Shown here: in pieces, positions 24,646-32,658 of the stretch
Layout of the letters: the number at the start of each line of letters is the position of its first letter
Numbering within the stretch: the first letter of the stretch is position 1
Source of the DNA: Micavibrio sp. UBA2638
GTDB taxonomy: Bacteria > Pseudomonadota > Alphaproteobacteria > Micavibrionales > Micavibrionaceae
Assembly: GCA_002359735.1 (NCBI GenBank)
Contig: DENS01000004.1
Span: forward strand, 1-36,594
Length of the DNA stretch: 36,594 nucleotides
Direction of reading: 5' to 3'
Position numbers and translations under genes: made by a program
The notes under the pieces: model-generated
What the model was told of the DNA's origin: nothing
What the model saw: the letters and a program-made list of their open reading frames with translations, nothing else
The model's database searches: none

Positions 24646-25545
24646 TTAGAATATCTCCATTAACATACAACGGGCGGAACCGCCGCCATAGCGCTCCAGC
24701 GTTTTTAAATCCGAACAGATGATTGTCTTGTAATGTGCCTTCATGGTCTCAATTTGTGCGGCAGTCAGGGCATCATAGGCCGATTGCGACATGGTCAGCA
24801 TTTTTTCATTGCCTGTGCCGATCACCTCTAAGGCATTGCCGCAATTGGCCTGCAACTGTTCCATGCTAAATTCTACCAGATCATGCGAAGCCGATAAACG
24901 TTCGCGCACGCGCCCGCGGTCTTTTTCAATGATACAGGCGCTGCAAAGCCCGGCCATCGCACTGCCGATATACATCAGAAAATCAGTGTGATAGACGGGA
25001 ATATCCCGGTGGGACGCGGTCTCGAAAATCTCCATCTCGTAGCCCATCACCGCCCCCCATTTTTCAACCAATTCACGGTTCGTGCGGCCCGAAAGCCCGG
25101 CATAACCAACTTTGTTCACATGGTCTGAGACGATGCTCGCGGTGCTCTCAAGGAACATATTCTGATCTTCATAATGCGTCCAGTCCAGAAAATCAGGATA
25201 GGCCGCGCGAAAGGCATCAATGGCTTCGGGGCTGCGCTCTGCACGGCGATTGCTATTGCGCATAGGATACAAAAAGAATTGTCCATCCTGATGGGTCGAC
25301 ATCCAGTTGGGAAAAACCATATCCGGGCAGGCCTCATAACCTAGCGATGTGGTGACCACAACCCCATGACCGATCAGGGCATCCCGGTAGGCCCGGAATT
25401 CAGCCAAAGCCTGCTGAAAAATCTGCTCCGGGCTTTCCTCCGGCCCGCCTTCAACCTGATAGACATTGGTATCCATTGTTTCCGGATTGGCATAGAAACA
25501 GGCCGGTTCAATCATGAACAAATGCCGGGTTGATTGTACACGCAT
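24646..25545 (-). CDS. Arginine deiminase-superfamily hydrolase, CtlX-like
   Basis: A 299-residue member of the guanidino-group modifying (amidinotransferase/deiminase) superfamily. It most resembles CtlX-type citrulline hydrolases, which act on citrulline; dimethylargininase is the alternative. N-terminal PACFYANPETMDTN and CPDMVFPNWMSTH (substrate-side Asp and Asn) are characteristic. The catalytic His lies in PVYHTDFLMYIG, and the nucleophile is C293 in GGGSARCMLMEIF at the extreme C-terminus, so the enzyme should be active. AGGAGG is 9-10 nt before ATG 25545. It is the second gene after the CheD-like gene (26 nt apart, same strand). The family is clear; the exact substrate is not. Confidence 0.85.
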   Translation of the reverse strand: MRVQSTRHLFMIEPACFYANPETMDTNVYQVEGGPEESPEQIFQQALAEFRAYRDALIGHGVVVTTSLGYEACPDMVFPNWMSTHQDGQFFLYPMRNSNRRAERSPEAIDAFRAAYPDFLDWTHYEDQNMFLESTASIVSDHVNKVGYAGLSGRTNRELVEKWGAVMGYEMEIFETASHRDIPVYHTDFLMYIGSAMAGLCSACIIEKDRGRVRERLSASHDLVEFSMEQLQANCGNALEVIGTGNEKMLTMSQSAYDALTAAQIETMKAHYKTIICSDLKTLERYGGGSARCMLMEIF

Positions 25546-25571
25546 GGCTTAACGCCTCCTGAAATTAAGGT

Positions 25572-26216
25572 TTAAGGACTGTTTCCAAAGATGTTTTGAA
25601 AATTATTTTCATCTTCATGAATACTGGCAAAGTCACTCTTACGGCGTAAAATGCGGCGTACCGCCCGGCCGGAATGCGGAAAAAAATGAACGCGGCGCAA
25701 ATAAGGGCCGTTCATATCTTCGCTCATAACCACCAGGTTTTTCTTCGCCAGATAGTCCTTTGCCATCACGTAATTCTTTGTGCCACGATCGACATCATCG
25801 CCCTTATAACTGGTGCCGCCCATAATACGAATGCGAATGCGGTTCTTCCCCGCGCCCATCCGCTTCATCTGTGCAATACAATTGTCCAGTGGCCTGAAAG
25901 CCTTATCAAGAATATCAGGCTCCAGATGGTCCACGTTGGGAAAGGCCTCTAAAATAACATCCGGGATCAAAAGATACGCCATGCCGCCGATGCCAAGCTC
26001 CCGGTCATGAATTGTCACAACAATCCCCGACCCAATGGTGGCCACCAGCATTTCGCCCATACTATCACCGCAACCAGATTCCCCGGGCTCCAGATAAAAT
26101 GGTTTGGCCCCGAACTGCGCATTAAAATACTCGTTACAATCATCAATCACGCGGCGCTCCTCCGGCGCGGCGTCGGGTAATTGTTCTGTAACCGGCGGGT
26201 CAAAATGATCTACCAA
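25572..26216 (-). CDS. CheD-like protein lacking catalytic Cys and His
   Basis: A 214-residue protein matching the CheD fold. CheD normally deamidates glutamines of chemoreceptors and binds CheC/CheY systems. Conserved landmarks: MLVATIGSGIVVTIHD (56-71) aligned to the CheD LGSC block, GIGGMAYLLIPD (75-86) aligned to GGMxH, RIRIMGGTSYKGDDVDRGTKNYV aligned to the GGA..IG.RN block, and SEDMNGPYLRRVHFFPHSGRAVRRIL aligned to EDxGGxxGRKVHF. The catalytic Cys position is G64 and the His position is Y81, so deamidase activity should be absent. The start is TTG 26216 with AGGAG 8 nt upstream. No che genes are in the window; its operon partner is the CtlX-like hydrolase. Homology is by eye but strong across the C-terminal half. 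Confidence 0.8.
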   Translation of the reverse strand: MVDHFDPPVTEQLPDAAPEERRVIDDCNEYFNAQFGAKPFYLEPGESGCGDSMGEMLVATIGSGIVVTIHDRELGIGGMAYLLIPDVILEAFPNVDHLEPDILDKAFRPLDNCIAQMKRMGAGKNRIRIRIMGGTSYKGDDVDRGTKNYVMAKDYLAKKNLVVMSEDMNGPYLRRVHFFPHSGRAVRRILRRKSDFASIHEDENNFQNIFGNSP

Positions 26217-26350
26217 AATTTATATCTCCTACCAATAAAAGCAGGACCGGGAAAGGCAAATGACACGAAAAGACTCCCCCCGCTCCGTTTTTTTGAATTT
26301 AGTCCATCCCCTTCAGCATATCAGGCGAATCATTGAGAATACATTAACAA

Positions 26351-27298
26351 TTACGCATATTCATCAAGGAACCACCGATAGGTTTCCTGCAAACCTTGCG
26401 CAAGACCGACCTGCGGCGCCCAGCGCAGGCCGCGCATGACACTGCTATCCAACAGCTTTTGGTGCACACCATCAGGCTTGGTCGCATCAAAAACCAGATC
26501 CCCGTCAAACCCGACGGCGGCGGCAATGGCGGCGGCCAGATCGGCGATTGTAATGTCAATGCCGGCGCCAATATTTACCGGATCTGCGCCCGAATAATGC
26601 TCCAATAAAGTCAAAAGCCCGCGCGCCAGATCAGACGCATATAAAAATTCACGGCGCGGCGTTCCCGTCCCCCAGACCTCCAGCGCCTTCTCCCCACTCA
26701 GCTTTGCCGCATGGGCTCTGCGCATCAGGGCTGGAATAACATGCCCGCCTTGCACATCAAAATTATCCCCCGGGCCATACAAATTACACGGCATCGCCGT
26801 AATAAAATCACAGCCATATTGACGGCGATAACTTTGACACAATTCAATGCCTGCAATTTTCGCCAGCGCATAAGGGGCATTGCTTGGCTCCAAAGCCCCG
26901 CTTAAAAGCATATCTTCGGTGATCGGGTTTAAGGCATCTTTAGGGTAAATACAGGACGAACCAAGACACAGCATTTTTTCCACACCGGCCATATAGGCAC
27001 CGTGAATGACATTGGCTTCAATCATTAAATTGTCATATATAAATTCTGCGGGGCGCGCCATATTCGCGGCGATACCGCCCACTGTTGCGGCGGCCAGAAT
27101 AATCACATCGGGCTTATGGGCATTGATCCAGTCCTGGGTTTCTGTCTGCCGGCGCAAATCCAGTTGGCCCCGCGGCACCGTTAAAGGCTCAATCCCCCTA
27201 TCCTGCAAGGCCCGAACAAGACTGGCACCAACCAGCCCCGTATGCCCGGCGACCCATATTCTCTTGTCATCCAGGGGGTATAAAATATCTTGCGTCAC
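26351..27298 (-). CDS. fcl: GDP-L-fucose synthase
   Basis: A 315-residue SDR-family epimerase/reductase that converts GDP-4-keto-6-deoxy-D-mannose to GDP-L-fucose for surface glycans. The NADP-binding GHTGLVG is at 18-24. The catalytic residues S114, C116 (SSCIYPK), Y143/K147 (YALAK) and H186 are each seven positions beyond E. coli Fcl S107, C109, Y136, K140 and H179, a constant offset. NLYGPGDNFD is also conserved. The GTG start at 27298 overlaps the stop of the upstream sterol desaturase gene (GTGA), with GAAGG just upstream. No GDP-mannose dehydratase (gmd) is in the window, so its substrate must be made elsewhere. Confidence 0.94.
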   Translation of the reverse strand: MTQDILYPLDDKRIWVAGHTGLVGASLVRALQDRGIEPLTVPRGQLDLRRQTETQDWINAHKPDVIILAAATVGGIAANMARPAEFIYDNLMIEANVIHGAYMAGVEKMLCLGSSCIYPKDALNPITEDMLLSGALEPSNAPYALAKIAGIELCQSYRRQYGCDFITAMPCNLYGPGDNFDVQGGHVIPALMRRAHAAKLSGEKALEVWGTGTPRREFLYASDLARGLLTLLEHYSGADPVNIGAGIDITIADLAAAIAAAVGFDGDLVFDATKPDGVHQKLLDSSVMRGLRWAPQVGLAQGLQETYRWFLDEYA

Positions 27299-28293
27299 GC
27301 CTGACCTTCATTACCCAGCGTTTTAGATTTCTTAATAATGACAGGACGGGTTTCATCGTCCTCATACCCAAATGGCTTTGGTTCGAACTCAGGCACAATT
27401 TTCTGCTTCAGGCGATTGGGAATTAACGGCCACAAAAACTGCTGCCAGAATTTATCAGGCATAAAATCGCCCATGCCAATATCCACGGGCGGGCGGCGGT
27501 CTTGCGGGTTAATATACGTTCCGAATATCTGATCCCATAAAATAATATTCTCGCCATAATTGCGATTGCCTTCACGCAAATCACGGGAATGATGCCAGCG
27601 GTGCAGTTCAGGCGTTGAAAAAATATAATTCAGATATCCGCATTTCATATCCACATTGCAATGGGTCATTAACCCGACAAAGGCCGTTACGGCGCTTAAC
27701 CATTGCGTCACCTCCAACGGGGCGCCCAGCGCAATCAAAAGGCCCAGCGACGGAATAATCTTTATAACACTGTCCATGAAATGAAACCGCCCCGTATTAA
27801 TGAACCACAACCTGTTCACGCTATGGTGGATGGCATGGAAACGCCACAAAAACGGGGTTTCATGGGCCAGGCGGTGGGCCCAATACAAACCGAATTCAGC
27901 CACATACACGGCCAATATAACCTGCACCCATATCGGCCAGTTCCGCGGCCAGATACCATATTCCAAGGGGTCTGCAATGGGTTTTAAAATTTCGAACAAT
28001 CCGATCAATCCGCCATATTTTAACAACATGGCCGATGGCACTTTGCTGGATATCGTATGCAAAATATTGGCGGCGGTCTGGCCATCGGCTTTGCGCCATT
28101 CGGCCTCATGCGGCATCAGATATTCCAAAACCGCCAGCATGCATCCCAAAAAAACATAGGCATATAAGAAATATAAAAACAGCGCACCCTTGGTATCCCC
28201 CCAATAGGTAAGGCCCATGCACCCCGCAAACAACAAAGGCCAACTTCCCCAACGAAGCGCCTTGTATACTATACTGTTTTTGTCCATGGCCAT
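27295..28293 (-). CDS. Sterol desaturase / fatty acid hydroxylase family membrane protein
   Basis: A 332-residue integral membrane di-iron oxygenase. The histidine clusters are H140-x3-H144 (HRLAHE), H153-x2-HH157 (FHAIHHS) and H231-x2-HH235 (LHRWHHSRD), with H171 in GRFHFMD; together they supply the iron ligands of the family. Four or five hydrophobic segments surround them. Members hydroxylate or desaturate lipids, sterols, carotenoids or sphingolipids; the substrate here is unknown. The C-terminal 60 residues are polar, cytoplasmic and lysine-rich. AGAGG lies upstream of ATG 28293, and a second ATG two codons later is an alternative. It is translationally coupled to fcl, suggesting both act on envelope components. 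Confidence 0.9.
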   Translation of the reverse strand: MAMDKNSIVYKALRWGSWPLLFAGCMGLTYWGDTKGALFLYFLYAYVFLGCMLAVLEYLMPHEAEWRKADGQTAANILHTISSKVPSAMLLKYGGLIGLFEILKPIADPLEYGIWPRNWPIWVQVILAVYVAEFGLYWAHRLAHETPFLWRFHAIHHSVNRLWFINTGRFHFMDSVIKIIPSLGLLIALGAPLEVTQWLSAVTAFVGLMTHCNVDMKCGYLNYIFSTPELHRWHHSRDLREGNRNYGENIILWDQIFGTYINPQDRRPPVDIGMGDFMPDKFWQQFLWPLIPNRLKQKIVPEFEPKPFGYEDDETRPVIIKKSKTLGNEGQA

Positions 28294-28407
28294 GTGCGTA
28301 ACCTCTTGCTTAAATAATATAGAAACGATACGGTCCGTTATATAAACTCTTCCACTATTTTATCGTCTTATTAGACCTGCCGCCGGGCTAACGGTCAAGC
28401 CAAAACC

Positions 28408-29397
28408 TTAAGCCCTTGCGGCGCGGCGCAGCCGATCATTGATCGCATTCCCCACCCCCACATCCGGGATATTCATCACGGCAATCCCGGTATGCACAGG
28501 GGTATCAAGGGCGCGCAACATGGCAAATAAATTGCTGGCGGCCTCATATAAATCACCCTCAGGGCTTAAATTCATGCACGATTCAGGCGGCATATCACCG
28601 GCCGCGCCGCCGCCTTCAATGCCCATAAATTTGACAGACCCAAACGCCAACAGGGCCTCGCCTTTTTTTATATCAACGGCATTCAGCCGCACCGGGATTC
28701 CGGGCGCATAATGTTTTAACAACTGACCGGGTGATTTTGGGCTATCGTGATCACCATCATCAATGGCGACTTCATACCCCAAAACAGCCGAAATATCGGC
28801 GGCCGTGATCGTGCCGGGGCGCAAAATCAAGGCGCGATCACCGCTCATATCAACAACTGTGGATTCCAACCCGGCCTGGCTGGGCCCTGCGGCTAGAATG
28901 AAGCCGACTTTGTCCTGCAGGCTGGCACTGACATGGGCGGCGGATGTTGGGCTGACTTGCCCCGACACATTGGCGCTGGGGGCGGCCAGTGGCAGGCCAC
29001 ATGCCTTGATCAACTGCCGCGCGACTTTGTGGGCCGGAACGCGGATAGCCACGGTTTCTAGCCCTGCCGTCACCAGATCAGACAGATCACAGGCGGCGCG
29101 GCGCGGCAAAATCATGGTCAGCGGCCCGGGCCAGAAATTATGCGCCAGTTTTCGCGCCTCTTCGTTCATAATGCCAAAGCCTTCGGCTTCCTCCGCGGTC
29201 AAAACATGGGTGATTAATGGGTTAAACCGCGGGCGGCCCTTGGCCTCGAATATTTTGGCAACGGCGCTGCTGCTCAGGGCGTTTGCGCCCAACCCATAGA
29301 CTGTTTCGGTCGGAAATGCGACCAGCTCTCCCTTTTTCAGGTAGTCTGCGCATTCTTGAATGGATCTATCATTTGCTGCCAGAATTCGTGTTGTCAT
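28408..29397 (-). CDS. Threonylcarbamoyl-AMP synthase, Sua5 long form
   Basis: A 329-residue Sua5/TsaC enzyme that makes threonylcarbamoyl-AMP from threonine, bicarbonate and ATP for t6A37 of tRNAs. The N-terminal YrdC domain (1-205) has LVAFPTETVYGLGANAL (25-41), KGRPRFNPLITHV and LAAPSANVSGQVSPTSAAHV. The extra Sua5 C-terminal domain (about 230-329) begins near SPGQLLKHYAPGIPVRL, so it is the long form found in yeast, archaea and many bacteria. ATG 29397 is preferred over the earlier in-frame start (29535), because it gives the standard beginning and avoids low-quality N-terminal sequence. AAGG lies close upstream. Confidence 0.93.
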   Translation of the reverse strand: MTTRILAANDRSIQECADYLKKGELVAFPTETVYGLGANALSSSAVAKIFEAKGRPRFNPLITHVLTAEEAEGFGIMNEEARKLAHNFWPGPLTMILPRRAACDLSDLVTAGLETVAIRVPAHKVARQLIKACGLPLAAPSANVSGQVSPTSAAHVSASLQDKVGFILAAGPSQAGLESTVVDMSGDRALILRPGTITAADISAVLGYEVAIDDGDHDSPKSPGQLLKHYAPGIPVRLNAVDIKKGEALLAFGSVKFMGIEGGGAAGDMPPESCMNLSPEGDLYEAASNLFAMLRALDTPVHTGIAVMNIPDVGVGNAINDRLRRAARA

Positions 29398-29494
29398 AGC
29401 CTTATAAAAGCCACGGACGCCAGCGGAATGCAAGCGGGAAATACATCCGCGCGGATTGGCGCGCGCTCTTTTCAGTACACAACGAAACTTAAAT

Positions 29495-29524
29495 TTGCAT
29501 TTTTCATATAAAATACTGTATAAA
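29495..29524 (+). promoter_or_regulatory. Promoter candidate for the ankyrin/GNAT gene
   Basis: TTGCAT (29495-29500) and TATAAA (29519-29524) are 18 bp apart in an AT-rich stretch 31 nt before ATG 29555. No ribosome-binding site is visible in the short leader. Confidence 0.5.
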
Positions 29525-29554
29525 GCATAAAACAATTACTATTGTGATTATTAT

Positions 29555-32500
29555 ATGCCGCACTCCGACAATGACATACCTGCACCGATAAAAATAACGC
29601 AGCAGATTTTCGACCAGATGGAGGCCGATGGCCGCCCCCTTGATGACCGGTTCAAGGGCCGGGTCAAAGCCATGGCCATGCGCCTGCACAAGGCAGGATC
29701 CCCCATCAGTGCGGACATTATACAATGGCATATCGATCAAGGGGAAGACCACGTCAAAAATACCGCGCGCCCCGCCCCGGATGAAACGAAGGCCGCAAAG
29801 GCGCTTGACGCCCTTGATCGCTATCACGCGATCATCCGCAAAAAACAGGAAACGGAGCCCGCCCCCGACCTGTCACATATTCACTGGAGCCATGAACAAG
29901 CCCGCAGCCTGCTGGAAAACAAAACGTATAAAGCCCACCACATCTTTACAGCCCTGATTCAGGGAAACCGCCACGACATTATCGAACAATTGCATGATGA
30001 CGGCCTGATCCCGATGGACAAAACCCCGAACCCGTTATTATACGCAGCCTTTGAATTGGACGATGTGCGGTGCCTGCGCTTTATCCACGAACAGGGCGGA
30101 GAAATCTTTTATAAATACAACAGCAAAGCCGGCAGCCTGGAATGCATTAAATATCTGTTGGAAATTGAAGCAGAAGACGAACAGGCGGATGATAGTTTAT
30201 CGTTTTTGGACCTTTGTACCTTTGGCGCGGCCGATGCCGGTCACATGCATATCTATCGTTATTTGAATGACCATTACGATGTTAAGCCAGAGATGAACCG
30301 GTTTATTCTGTGGGAGTCCATCAAAAACGATAAAACCGAATTCGTTCTGGCCGCCGCCGAATACCAGAAGGCAGACCCGCATATCATACAGTTATCTATG
30401 GGCGCGGCCGCCCAGGATGGCAAGCTGGAGATGTACAAGGCCATTCAAAACCATTTTAAGGCCCCGGTTTTCTTAAAATCGGAAAAAAATTCCGATCAAT
30501 ACGACATAGAGCGCTTCCTGCCATGCGTCATTGGAAATGGCCATCTGGATATGGCCCGTCATATTATGGCGGACGCGCCGGATTTATTGCCGGACACGTG
30601 GCATACGGCCTTGGAACTGGTTGCCACAACCGGAAAAATCGATGGCGAGCGCTATGTGATAGAGGAACTGGACCTGCCGGATGCGATCATTCAAGAAAAG
30701 TTGGAGCTTCATATTTATCTCGCCCTGCACTTGCAGCACTGGGACTGCGCTGATTATCTAATCCAGCATTTTAAAGGGGATATGCCGCACGATTTCAAAA
30801 ATATCGCGGAGCGCCGGAATGAATGGCTTCAGGCCCGGCATATGAGCCCGCCCCCGGGCCAGCTCAACAACAGCTTCCATGACCTGAAAACCAGTACATA
30901 TAATACATTACACGAAATTCTGTCCGCGGAAGTTGCACAAAATGACGAAGATCACGAAGAGCGCCCAAACCAAGACCAAGACCAAAATCAGGATCAAGAC
31001 GAGGACGCCGCAGCATTAAACGCCTACGAGACAGCGGCCGAACGGATTTTTTCCTTTCATAGCAATATTTACAAATTATCGCGCCTGTTCGGCACCGCAA
31101 GCCGGGCGCTGGATTATCTGGAAAAATGGGGAGATTTCAGTAAAAATCGTCCCTTCAGTGATTTGGGAGAAAAACTGGACATCCCGCTCACCACCACATT
31201 TAATACAAAAACATGGGGCGATGCCGTTCTAAAACACGGGCCCGAAATGGGCAAATTGGCGGCCTACGCCGATCTATTGGAAACCCCGCCCTCACTGGCG
31301 CAATCGCGGCGTGATCTGGCCATATCAATTTTTTCGCGCGGCCATGAAAACCCGGATTTTGCCGAAACCTGTATCGATCAGAAAATATCAGAAAAAGAAT
31401 TCAATCAAACGCTGGATGTCTGGAACGAACTGAAGCTGCACGGATTTCACGATAAAAACCTGCCCGATATCAAAATCGATGGCGAAACATTCGGCAAGCC
31501 CGGCGGTAAATTCTACCTTTTGGAAAAAGATGATATTCGCGGTTTTATATTGGGGCATTATACGGATTGCTGCCAACACATATTGCATGAAAACGGGTCC
31601 ATGCCCACCCAGCATGGCATGGCATCAGAAAATGGCGGGTTTTATTGCATTGAAAACAAGGATCAACAGATCATTGGCGCCGTCTGGGCATGGCGCGGTG
31701 AAAAAGGGGAACTGGTTTTCGATTCCCTGGAACATTTAAAGGGACATATGACCCCGAACAAATGGGAAAGCCTGTTAAACGCCTTTGCCGCGGAGCTGGA
31801 GCAAAACCACACGGGCATCAGCGATTTCATGGTGGCCGTCGATAACTATGAAAAGATAAATGAAAGAACCTATGAAGAAACGGCCATTCCGGCCACGCCG
31901 CTGGATTATGACGACAAACATTACAGGGATTCCCGCAGACAAGTGCGGGTCTGGACGGCCGCCCCGGATAAACCGGTTGTTTTGCGGCACCCACGCAACG
32001 AACAGGATATAGACGACCTATGGACCCTGTGCCAGCGCCTGTTCCCCGACACCATTTATTCCTATGAGGATAACAAGGCAGCGGAGCCCGAAGACACAAC
32101 CCCGGAAGAAGAGAGGTTAAAATTAACGGTCTTTGCCTATGACAAAGGGGAATTGGCAGGCTTTGCCGACTTGCGTCACATCAAAAGCCACGAAGACGGC
32201 ACCGGTTTTTATCTGGAGTTTTTAGGCGTTGATCCCGATAAAACAAAAACCATGGGCCGGCACCGCATCGCAGGGCACTTATTAGAGGCCGTGGAATACA
32301 CCGTCCGCAATGCCAAGCGTAAAGATAAAACCCTGCATTTCCTGACCCATGAAGACAATATATCCGTTCAAAAAGGCATTGACGCCATGGGCTTTGACTA
32401 TTGCGGAACAAAAGAGGGCTACTTTAACGACGGCAAGGCCGCTTATTGCTATGCCATTGATTTATCAAAGCAATCCATCAAACGGAATCTACAGGCCAAA

Positions 32501-32584
32501 CGAACGCGCACCCCGGCTCCAGCGCCGGAGCTATGCGCCGCCGCGGGCGCGGATCTGGTACAGATTTGGGAACCCGGCCTTTAA
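29555..32584 (+). CDS. Large ankyrin-like repeat protein with GNAT-type C-terminal domain
   Basis: A 1009-residue soluble protein of unknown role, with no signal peptide. Residues about 110-430 look like degenerate ankyrin-type helical repeats (FTALIQGNRHDIIEQLHDDG, NPLLYAAFELDDVRCLRFIH, GSLECIKYLLE, ADAGHMHIYRYLND, VIGNGHLDMARHIM). A Gln/Asp linker (QDQDQNQDQDED, 473-484) follows. A middle domain (about 490-790) contains GHYTDCCQHI with C672/C673, then HGMASENGGFYCIENKDQQIIGAVWAW, a GNAT-like strand pattern. The C-terminus (about 807-975) is a clearer GNAT acetyltransferase: TVFAYDKGELAGFADLRHI, FYLEFLGVDPD, MGRHRIAGHLLEA (acetyl-CoA loop, 900-912), and DNISVQKGIDAMGFDYCG. No ribosome site precedes ATG 29555. 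A host-interaction or intracellular modifier role is possible but unproven. Confidence 0.85.
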   Translation: MPHSDNDIPAPIKITQQIFDQMEADGRPLDDRFKGRVKAMAMRLHKAGSPISADIIQWHIDQGEDHVKNTARPAPDETKAAKALDALDRYHAIIRKKQETEPAPDLSHIHWSHEQARSLLENKTYKAHHIFTALIQGNRHDIIEQLHDDGLIPMDKTPNPLLYAAFELDDVRCLRFIHEQGGEIFYKYNSKAGSLECIKYLLEIEAEDEQADDSLSFLDLCTFGAADAGHMHIYRYLNDHYDVKPEMNRFILWESIKNDKTEFVLAAAEYQKADPHIIQLSMGAAAQDGKLEMYKAIQNHFKAPVFLKSEKNSDQYDIERFLPCVIGNGHLDMARHIMADAPDLLPDTWHTALELVATTGKIDGERYVIEELDLPDAIIQEKLELHIYLALHLQHWDCADYLIQHFKGDMPHDFKNIAERRNEWLQARHMSPPPGQLNNSFHDLKTSTYNTLHEILSAEVAQNDEDHEERPNQDQDQNQDQDEDAAALNAYETAAERIFSFHSNIYKLSRLFGTASRALDYLEKWGDFSKNRPFSDLGEKLDIPLTTTFNTKTWGDAVLKHGPEMGKLAAYADLLETPPSLAQSRRDLAISIFSRGHENPDFAETCIDQKISEKEFNQTLDVWNELKLHGFHDKNLPDIKIDGETFGKPGGKFYLLEKDDIRGFILGHYTDCCQHILHENGSMPTQHGMASENGGFYCIENKDQQIIGAVWAWRGEKGELVFDSLEHLKGHMTPNKWESLLNAFAAELEQNHTGISDFMVAVDNYEKINERTYEETAIPATPLDYDDKHYRDSRRQVRVWTAAPDKPVVLRHPRNEQDIDDLWTLCQRLFPDTIYSYEDNKAAEPEDTTPEEERLKLTVFAYDKGELAGFADLRHIKSHEDGTGFYLEFLGVDPDKTKTMGRHRIAGHLLEAVEYTVRNAKRKDKTLHFLTHEDNISVQKGIDAMGFDYCGTKEGYFNDGKAAYCYAIDLSKQSIKRNLQAKRTRTPAPAPELCAAAGADLVQIWEPGL
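30971..31000 (+). repeat. Degenerate CAAGAC hexamer repeat inside the ankyrin/GNAT gene
   Basis: Alternating Gln and Asp/Asn codons (CAA GAC, CAG GAT and CAA AAT variants) encode the linker at residues 473-482. Because the unit is a multiple of three, length change would only shorten or lengthen the linker. Confidence 0.8.
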
Positions 32585-32598
32585 CCGCCGGCTTTTAT

Positions 32599-32614
32599 GG
32601 GGGCGGCCCCCTTT
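32599..32614 (+). terminator. Possible terminator after the ankyrin/GNAT gene
   Basis: GGGGG (32599-32603) and CCCCC (32607-32611) can pair around a 3-base loop, followed by TTT. It is 15 nt beyond the stop codon. The short stem and T run make it weak. Confidence 0.4.
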
Positions 32615-32658
32615 CCCTCCAGACCGCTTCAGCCCAGCGAACAAAAAAGAAAGAACGA

